Shown here: piece by piece, positions 7,296 to 11,769 of the stretch | Numbering within the stretch: the stretch's first letter is position 1 | How the letters are laid out: each line of letters begins with the position of its first letter | Assembly: GCA_035455745.1 (NCBI GenBank) | Contig: DATIEP010000070.1 | Span: forward strand, 1-11,769 | Origin: JADGGM01 sp027307005 | GTDB lineage: Bacteria > Gemmatimonadota > Gemmatimonadetes > Gemmatimonadales > Gemmatimonadaceae | Length of the DNA stretch: 11,769 nucleotides | Direction: 5' to 3' | The notes under the pieces: model-generated | Told to the model about the DNA's origin: nothing | What the model saw: the letters and a program-made list of their open reading frames with translations, nothing else | Database searches by the model: none | Translations under genes and position numbers: made by a program

Positions 7296-7420
7296 GCCGG
7301 CGCGTCGACACATGCAGCGTCACCGCTGCGCGTTGCGACTGACATGAAGATTTTTTAGGGATGCGAGTCGCGGTGTCGCGCCCCGCCGCTGCGGTCCAAG
7401 TTCTGCTAGCATGCAGCCGT
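7296..7420. other. Intergenic gap with small GC hairpin
   Basis: Between acyltransferase B and the glycosyltransferase lie 125 bases. GCAGCG (7314-7319) and CGCTGC (7324-7329) form a 6-bp stem with a TCAC loop, 18 bases after the stop codon. A T-run follows only at 7351-7356, too far away for a canonical intrinsic terminator. No convincing promoter is visible, although a new transcript could begin here. Confidence 0.35.
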
Positions 7421-8746
7421 ATGCGGGTCGCAGTCGTCAGCACGTATTTCCCTTCCGTGTCGCAGACTTTCGTGCTGGACCAGATCACCGGTCTCATATC
7501 GCGCGGACATGATGTCGACATTTATGCATTGGCGCCGGAGCCGAACTCTGCCGGCGTCGTAGCGCGGCGCGAGCTCCATCCGCTCGCCGATCGCACCCAC
7601 TATCAGCCCCGCACCCCGCGACGCGCCCTCGGCCGTACGTTAGGCATTCCCAATCTGCTGCGCGGCCCGTGGCGCGGACGCGCCGGCGAGGCGCTGCGGA
7701 TGGTGCGGCGAAGCCCGAGCGCCATCGAGGTGCTGTACGAGAGCGCCCCGTTCCTCGGGCGCGGTCCGTACGACGCGATACTGTGCCACTTCGGAACCAA
7801 CGCGCAGCGCGCGCTCCGTGTGCGCGACGCCGGCCTGGTGGAAGGACCGATCGTCGCGGCGTTTCATGGCGCCGACATGAGCCGGTACGTGCGCATGCAC
7901 GGCGTGGCGATATACACCGAGCTGTTCGCGCGCGGCGATCTCTTCTTGCCGGTGAGCGCGTTCTGGGCCGCGCGTCTCGCGCAGCTCGGGTGTCCGCCCG
8001 AGAAGATTGCCGTGCACCACATGGGCATCGATCTCGCGCGTTTCCGCTTCACGGTGCCGCGGATGCCCACGGTGGATCAGCCGCTGCGCGTGGTGTGCGT
8101 CGCGCGACTGGTGGAGAAGAAGGGTTTGCCCTATGTCGTGCGTGCGATATCTGCCCTGCGCCGCGACGGCCTCGACATCGCGCTCGACATCGTGGGCGAT
8201 GGTCCCATGCGTTCATCGCTTCAGGCGCTCATCGCGGAGCTCGGCATGAACAACACGGTACGGATCATCGGAGCGCGGTCGCGGGACGAGGTCGCGCGCG
8301 CGATGGGCGCCGCCCACCTGTTCGCCGCGCCGAGCGTGACGGCGGCCGACGGAGACATGGAGGGAATTCCGGTCGCGCTGATGGAGGCCATGGCGAGCGG
8401 CGTGCCGGTGGTGGCGACCAGGCACAGCGGCATTCCCGAGCTGGTGGAAGACAAGGTGAGCGGGCTCCTGGTGCCAGAGCGGGATACGGATGCGCTCGCC
8501 GACGCCCTGCGGTGGCTGGTGGACCATCCCGAGCGGTGGTTGTCGATGGCGCTGGCCGCGCACGACGCGATCGAGCGCAATTTCAACAACGCTCGACTCA
8601 ATGATGAGCTCGTCACGCTGCTCGAGCGGGCGCGCGGCACCAAGGCCCCGGTGGTTGAAGGTGCGACCGGTCCCCGTATCGTTCCGTCCGCTCCGGTTGG
8701 CGAGGATGGTGGGACGACATCGCGGCCGAGTGCACCAACCGCTTGA
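7421..8746 (+). CDS. Family GT4 glycosyltransferase (WcaL-like)
   Basis: This 441-residue cytoplasmic retaining glycosyltransferase of the GT-B fold uses a nucleotide sugar to extend a lipid-linked glycan. The N-terminal half opens with MRVAVVSTYFPSVSQTFVLDQ, typical of the WcaL-like branch, and contains FHGADMSRY (148-156) and FLPVSAFWAARL (175-186). The C-terminal half has VARLVEKKGL (227-236), IVGDGP (257-262) and the EX7E motif with E314 and E322 in EGIPVALMEAMASGVPVVAT. An in-frame ATG exists at 7361, but the 20 extra residues precede a start that already matches the family, and they contain a second MRVAV, so I use 7421. No good ribosome site is seen at either. The last 30 or so residues are Pro/Ser/Gly-rich and not conserved. 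Donor and acceptor are not predictable. Confidence 0.9.
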   Translation: MRVAVVSTYFPSVSQTFVLDQITGLISRGHDVDIYALAPEPNSAGVVARRELHPLADRTHYQPRTPRRALGRTLGIPNLLRGPWRGRAGEALRMVRRSPSAIEVLYESAPFLGRGPYDAILCHFGTNAQRALRVRDAGLVEGPIVAAFHGADMSRYVRMHGVAIYTELFARGDLFLPVSAFWAARLAQLGCPPEKIAVHHMGIDLARFRFTVPRMPTVDQPLRVVCVARLVEKKGLPYVVRAISALRRDGLDIALDIVGDGPMRSSLQALIAELGMNNTVRIIGARSRDEVARAMGAAHLFAAPSVTAADGDMEGIPVALMEAMASGVPVVATRHSGIPELVEDKVSGLLVPERDTDALADALRWLVDHPERWLSMALAAHDAIERNFNNARLNDELVTLLERARGTKAPVVEGATGPRIVPSAPVGEDGGTTSRPSAPTA

Positions 8747-8771
8747 CCCACAGGCCTTTGTCTCGTCATAG

Positions 8772-8801
8772 TTGAGAGCCGATTGATGACGATTTTTTAC
8801 A
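8772..8801 (+). promoter_or_regulatory. Possible promoter of the antiterminator/exporter operon
   Basis: TTGAGA at 8772-8777 matches the -35 consensus at 5 of 6 positions. The best -10 candidate, TTTACA at 8796-8801 with an 18-base spacer, matches only 3 of 6 but lies in a T-rich stretch. The implied start near 8808 would put both leader hairpins at the very 5' end of the mRNA. Confidence 0.3.
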
Positions 8802-8810
8802 CACCGCCGG

Positions 8811-8829
8811 TTTGCACAGCCCGTGCAAA
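8811..8829 (+). promoter_or_regulatory. Leader hairpin 1 (TTTGCAC/GTGCAAA)
   Basis: A perfect 7-bp stem with a 5-base loop AGCCC lies about 60 bases upstream of the NGN gene. It is not followed by a T-run, so it is not a standard terminator. It stands directly before a second hairpin carrying an ops-like core, suggesting a structured regulatory leader. Confidence 0.5.
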
Positions 8830-8833
8830 TCTT

Positions 8834-8855
8834 GCGGTAGCTGTGTCCGCTACCG
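8834..8855 (+). promoter_or_regulatory. ops-like element within leader hairpin 2
   Basis: GCGGTAGC at 8834-8841 is identical to the 8-base core of the enterobacterial ops/JUMPstart element recognised by RfaH. The following TGTG resembles the ops TG with one base shift. CGGTAGC (8835-8841) also pairs perfectly with GCTACCG (8849-8855) across a 7-base loop. The next gene encodes an NGN-domain protein, which is the kind of factor that reads such sites. Recognition by this protein is inference. Confidence 0.45.
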
Positions 8856-8891
8856 GCAGCGGCGCGCCGACGCTGTACGCGAGAGAACGCG

Positions 8892-9308
8892 ATGTCGAGC
8901 AGTGGGGAAATGTGTTGGCAGTTGTTGTACACGAAGTCCCGCGCCGAAGAGTGGGTGGACGTGAATCTGCGGAGGCAGGGCTACTCGACGTTGTTGCCGC
9001 GGGTGCGGGCGCGATCGGGATATCGGCCGTTGTTTCCGCGATACATTTTTGCCGGCTTCGAAGCGGATCGTTCCGCGCGCGAGTTGCAGAGCACGCGTGG
9101 CGTCTCGTATGTGGTGCAGTGCGGGGAGCATGCGGCGCGGGTGCCGGCCGACGTGATCGCGGAGATCCGCGGGCGGATGGATCAGTGGGGCGTGGTGGTG
9201 GTGGATGCGGAAGCGCCGCGGGATTCGATGTTCGGGAAGGCGGAACGGGAGCGCGTGCGGGCGTTAGTCAGGTTTGCGGAGGCGGGGTGGCGGGTGCGGG
9301 TGGCGTAG
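8892..9308 (+). CDS. NusG/RfaH-like NGN-domain antiterminator lacking a KOW domain
   Basis: This 138-residue protein has an NGN domain at about residues 8-100. It shows WQLLYTKSRAEEW at 9-21, the PLFPRYIFAGF segment at 46-56, where NusG paralogs carry a conserved LFPRY(I/V)F strand, and RELQSTRGVSYVV at 63-75. Specialised NusG paralogs (RfaH, UpxY, LoaP) bind the RNA polymerase clamp and carry it through long polysaccharide or antibiotic operons. The usual C-terminal KOW domain is missing: after residue 110 there is only a short Arg-rich segment before the stop, and no KOW-like continuation was found in the other frames. GAGAG at 8881-8885 is well spaced for the ATG at 8892; ATG at codon 7 is an alternative. 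It leads the Wzm/Wzt operon and follows the ops-like leader, so control of that operon is likely. Confidence 0.85.
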   Translation: MSSSGEMCWQLLYTKSRAEEWVDVNLRRQGYSTLLPRVRARSGYRPLFPRYIFAGFEADRSARELQSTRGVSYVVQCGEHAARVPADVIAEIRGRMDQWGVVVVDAEAPRDSMFGKAERERVRALVRFAEAGWRVRVA

Positions 9309-9386
9309 CTCCACGACGACCGGCGGCGGAGCGGTGCCGGCGCGATGTTCCTTCCTTGAGAGAGTTCCCCAATTACAACTGCTGAC

Positions 9387-10280
9387 GTGACAACCGGCGT
9401 GACCTCGCCCGAGCGCGCTCACGATGAGGCGCAGCGCGTGGTCGATGACCGTGCCGGCGATGACCTGCAGCTCATTGTCATCGACGGCCGCACCTCGTGG
9501 CGCCGGTGGGTCGCGGATCTGTACATGTACCGCGGAGCGCTGCAGAGCCTCGCGTGGCGCAACGTCCGGTCGCGCTACAAGCAGGCTGCGTTAGGCATGA
9601 CGTGGGCCGTGGTTCAGCCGGCCGTGCAGGTGCTGGTGTTCACAGTATTGTTCGGCCGAATGGTGAAGGTGCCGAGCGGCGGCGTACCGTATCCGGTCTT
9701 TGCGTTAGCCGGCCTGCTCGCTTGGAATCTGTTCAACAAGATCGTGTCGGACGGAGCGGTGTCGCTCGTCGCGAATCAGAGCATCATCACGAAGCTCTTT
9801 TTCCCGCGGATTTATCTCGTGTTGGCCTCTGGCGCATCGGCGCTGCTTGACGCCGTCGTCACGACGGTTTTGCTGGTGATTCTGCTCAGCGTCTATCACA
9901 TCGCGCCCACCGTGAGACTGTGGCTCGCGTTCCCCGCTCTCGCAGGCGTACTCCTCTTCTCTTTTGGTTTCGCAGCACTCTTGGCGGCGATCAACGCCCG
10001 CTGGCGCGACGTGCAACACATCGTGCCGTTCATGCTGCAGGTCGGGCTCTTCGTCACGCCCGTCATCTACGCCAATTCGTTCGTGCCGCCTCGATGGCAG
10101 TGGGTGCTGGCGTTCAACCCGCTCACCGGTTTGATCGACATTTTCCGCGCTGCGGTGCTGAACGGGCCGATGCCGACGGGTTGGATCGTGAACCTTTCGC
10201 TGGCGATGAGCGCGGCGATGACCGTAGTCGGTGTGTGGTGTTTCCGCCAATCCGAGTCGACCATCGTGGATGTCGTATGA
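9387..10280 (+). CDS. wzm: ABC-2 type polysaccharide export permease
   Basis: This 297-residue inner-membrane permease belongs to the ABC-2/Wzm family, which exports complete polysaccharide or O-antigen chains with an ATPase partner. After a hydrophilic N-terminal stretch of about 45 residues come the amphipathic YRGALQSLAWRNVRSRYKQAALG region typical of Wzm/TagG and about six hydrophobic helices. The blocks VVQPAVQVLVFTVLFG, ANQSIITKLFFPR, VGLFVTPVIYA and FNPLTGLIDIFRA are classic for the family. The start is GTG with a weak ribosome site; a 78-base gap separates it from the NGN gene. Its TGA overlaps the ATG of the ATPase gene (ATGA), so the two are translationally coupled and form one transporter. 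TTA-containing CGTTAGGC occurs within it at 9589-9596. Confidence 0.95.
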   Translation: MTTGVTSPERAHDEAQRVVDDRAGDDLQLIVIDGRTSWRRWVADLYMYRGALQSLAWRNVRSRYKQAALGMTWAVVQPAVQVLVFTVLFGRMVKVPSGGVPYPVFALAGLLAWNLFNKIVSDGAVSLVANQSIITKLFFPRIYLVLASGASALLDAVVTTVLLVILLSVYHIAPTVRLWLAFPALAGVLLFSFGFAALLAAINARWRDVQHIVPFMLQVGLFVTPVIYANSFVPPRWQWVLAFNPLTGLIDIFRAAVLNGPMPTGWIVNLSLAMSAAMTVVGVWCFRQSESTIVDVV

Positions 10281-11515
10281 GCCGTCTGGCTGTGCGTGCT
10301 GAGGGCTTGTCGAAGACGTATCGGATTAGGCACCCCGAGTCGCCGCGGCTGCGCGACTACTTTGCGCAGCCGCTCCGCGCGAGAGAACGTCCACGGTGGA
10401 TGCAGATCGATGCGCTCCGTGACGTGACGTTCGATGTGCCGGAAGGTGAAGTGTTCGGCATCATTGGTCGCAACGGTGCAGGGAAGAGCACACTTTTAAA
10501 AATACTGTCTCGCATCACCACGCCATCGGGCGGTAAAGCAACTCTGCGCGGGCACGTGGCCAGTCTCCTCGAGGTTGGCACCGGATTCCATCCCGAGCTG
10601 ACCGGACGCGAGAACGTGTATTTAAACGGCACGCTGCTCGGCATGCGCGCGCGCGACGTCGCGGGCGTGTTCGACGAGATCTGCGATTTTGCCGGCATCG
10701 GTTCCTACATCGACACGCCGATCAAGCGATACTCGAGCGGCATGCAGCTCAGACTCGCATTCGCGGTTGCCGCACACCTTGCCGCGGACACGATGGTCAT
10801 CGATGAGGTGCTCGCGGTAGGCGACGCGGAATTTCAGGCCAAGTGCACCCGAGCGATGAGCGACGCCGCAGGTCGCGGGCGCACGACCCTGTTCGTGAGC
10901 CACAACATGGCGGCCGTCGAACATCTGTGTACGCAAGCGGTTCTGCTGGAACACGGGCAGGTGGTCGCGATAGGTACGGCATCGGACATCGTGCGGCTCT
11001 ACCTGGAGCGCGTGTCGGCTGGGTTCGCGTCGGGACTCGAATACGTCGCGACGCCTAAACGCGCGCATCGATCGCCGGTCGTGATTACCAGAGCCGGAGT
11101 CTCAGGAGCGAACGGGGGACCTCCGGTGCAAGGCGAAGAGCTGGTCCTGACGGTCGACATCGAGGCGCGCCAGGCCGTCGCCGGCCTACAACTCTCGCTT
11201 GCGATGAACACTTTGGATGGAACGCTCGTGGCCACCCTCTGCAGCGCCGACGTGCGCGCGGAGTGGAGTGTCGCACCAGGTGCGCACCGCCTAACGGCGC
11301 GGGTATGTGCACATGCCCTGCTGCCGCGCGCGCTCTCCCTGTCGCTGCGCCTCATGCGGCATTGGGGCGCCGAAATATTCGACAACGTCCCAGGCGCCCT
11401 CGCCGTGACCATGCAGGAACGCGACGTCCTCGGCACCGGCGTGCCGCTGCTGCCGGACCGGGGGGTCATGTGGATGGATGCGAATTATAAGATCGAGTCT
11501 GTTGGCCAAGGCTGA
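10277..11515 (+). CDS. wzt: ABC exporter ATPase with C-terminal carbohydrate-binding-type domain
   Basis: This 412-residue protein is the ATPase partner of Wzm. Walker A is GRNGAGKST (64-72), the region normally carrying the Q-loop reads LLEVGTGFHPELTGREN, the signature is YSSGMQ (152-157), Walker B is MVIDE (173-177), and the H-loop His is H209. Sequence from about 265 to 412 matches the Wzt C-terminal domain, a beta-sandwich that in O9a-type systems binds the modified chain end and couples export to termination. TTYRIRHPES-type N-terminal residues of the family are present as KTYRIRHPES. The ATG overlaps the permease stop. The presence of the C-terminal domain suggests export of a terminally modified chain, consistent with the methyltransferase that follows. 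Upstream extension of the frame inside wzm was rejected because the family start lies at this ATG. Confidence 0.94.
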   Translation: MSRLAVRAEGLSKTYRIRHPESPRLRDYFAQPLRARERPRWMQIDALRDVTFDVPEGEVFGIIGRNGAGKSTLLKILSRITTPSGGKATLRGHVASLLEVGTGFHPELTGRENVYLNGTLLGMRARDVAGVFDEICDFAGIGSYIDTPIKRYSSGMQLRLAFAVAAHLAADTMVIDEVLAVGDAEFQAKCTRAMSDAAGRGRTTLFVSHNMAAVEHLCTQAVLLEHGQVVAIGTASDIVRLYLERVSAGFASGLEYVATPKRAHRSPVVITRAGVSGANGGPPVQGEELVLTVDIEARQAVAGLQLSLAMNTLDGTLVATLCSADVRAEWSVAPGAHRLTARVCAHALLPRALSLSLRLMRHWGAEIFDNVPGALAVTMQERDVLGTGVPLLPDRGVMWMDANYKIESVGQG

Positions 11516-11519
11516 GATC

Positions 11520-11769
11520 GTGCCGTCGCTCGAGCGCGCGCGCGAGCAAACGCTCGCCAGCTTCGACTGGCAGTGGTCCCACCTGCCCTCCGGCGATTTC
11601 ATGCCGGGAGACGTGTGGTTCGACGCCAACGCCACCCGGGTCCTAACGGACGAGCTCTGCGCGATCGATCCGCGGTGGTTCGCCGGAAAGCGCGTGCTCG
11701 ACGCGGGCTGTGGGCGCGGTCGCTGGACGAGATCGTTGCTCGAGCTCGGAGCCGAGGTGACAGCGATCG
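11520..11769 (+). CDS. SAM-dependent methyltransferase, 5' part only
   Basis: The frame is open to the window end and gives at least 83 residues. It contains FDWQWSHL near residue 18, a feature of methyltransferases in surface-glycan clusters, and SAM motif I as VLDAGCGRGRW followed by LLELGAEVTAI. This identifies a class I SAM-binding fold. I chose GTG at 11520 because AAGG at 11508-11511 is well spaced and the gene then begins 4 bases after wzt; TTG at 11502 and ATG at 11478 are in-frame alternatives overlapping wzt. The position after a Wzt with a C-terminal domain suggests methylation of a sugar, perhaps a chain-terminal cap, but this is inference. The catalytic half lies outside the window. 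Confidence 0.85.
   Translation, partial: MPSLERAREQTLASFDWQWSHLPSGDFMPGDVWFDANATRVLTDELCAIDPRWFAGKRVLDAGCGRGRWTRSLLELGAEVTAI

Noticed and set aside
6531..7313. 260-codon minus-strand open frame opposite acyltransferase B
   Set aside because: The His/Arg/Glu-rich product has no motifs, and the plus strand encodes a conserved membrane enzyme.
7314..7356. GC hairpin followed by a T-run as an intrinsic terminator after acyltransferase B
   Set aside because: The T-run begins about 21 bases after the stem, too far for a standard terminator.
8783..9385. 200-codon plus-strand frame overlapping the leader and NGN gene
   Set aside because: Gly/Ala/Arg-rich product without motifs; the other frame encodes a clear NGN domain with a good ribosome site. 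Its tail was checked for a missing KOW domain and shows none.
10491..10506. Locally AT-rich patch with a TTA codon within wzt just after Walker A
   Set aside because: It encodes the conserved STLLKIL segment with no other sign of recombination; too short to infer transfer.
1..11769. Mobile elements, CRISPR arrays, tRNA and rRNA genes
   Set aside because: No transposase, integrase, regularly spaced repeat-spacer pattern or recognisable RNA gene was seen on either strand.

Overview
The window is high-GC bacterial DNA with densely packed genes and frequent GTG or TTG starts. It reads as part of a cell-surface polysaccharide locus. The source is not directly identifiable. An environmental high-GC phylum such as Gemmatimonadota is a plausible guess from gene style and from the very frequent CGTTAGGC octamer, but this is inference only. 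There is no sign of insertion sequences, phage genes, CRISPR, rRNA or tRNA.

Layout. (1) Positions 1-88 hold an intergenic tandem repeat built on GTCCG cores, cut by the window edge. (2) Positions 89-1880, minus strand, hold a two-gene unit: a membrane-anchored MPN/JAB-fold protein with a damaged JAMM zinc motif, followed one base later by a small CPXCG cysteine-rich protein. (3) Positions 1881-2194 are a divergent, AT-richer control region. It has a recognisable minus-strand promoter with a palindrome over the start site, and on the plus side a cluster of TTGTGA half-sites and a perfect hairpin. (4) Positions 2195-7295, plus strand, hold wecB (UDP-GlcNAc 2-epimerase), a family-3 membrane acyltransferase, a Wzx/WzxC-like flippase and a second, paralogous acyltransferase. 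These are nearly contiguous. (5) Positions 7421-8746 hold a GT4 glycosyltransferase. (6) Positions 8747-8891 are a structured leader with two hairpins and an ops-like GCGGTAGC core. It precedes a KOW-less NusG/RfaH-like factor, then the Wzm/Wzt ABC polysaccharide exporter (Wzt with a C-terminal sugar-binding-type domain), then the start of a SAM methyltransferase that runs off the window.

How the genes may work together (inference). WecB supplies UDP-ManNAc. The GT4 enzyme extends the glycan. Two acyltransferases decorate it with acyl groups. Export could go through the Wzx-like flippase, the Wzm/Wzt transporter, or both for two different glycans. The methyltransferase may modify or cap the chain, which in known Wzm/Wzt systems can set chain length through recognition by the Wzt C-terminal domain. 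The NGN protein probably antiterminates transcription of the long exporter operon, and possibly its own mRNA.

The points most worth a second look are: the over-represented CGTTAGGC octamer in all reading frames and both orientations; replacement of the RX10H histidine by Asn in both acyltransferase paralogs; the ops-like twin-hairpin leader in front of an NGN-only regulator; and the degenerate JAMM site in the transmembrane MPN protein.
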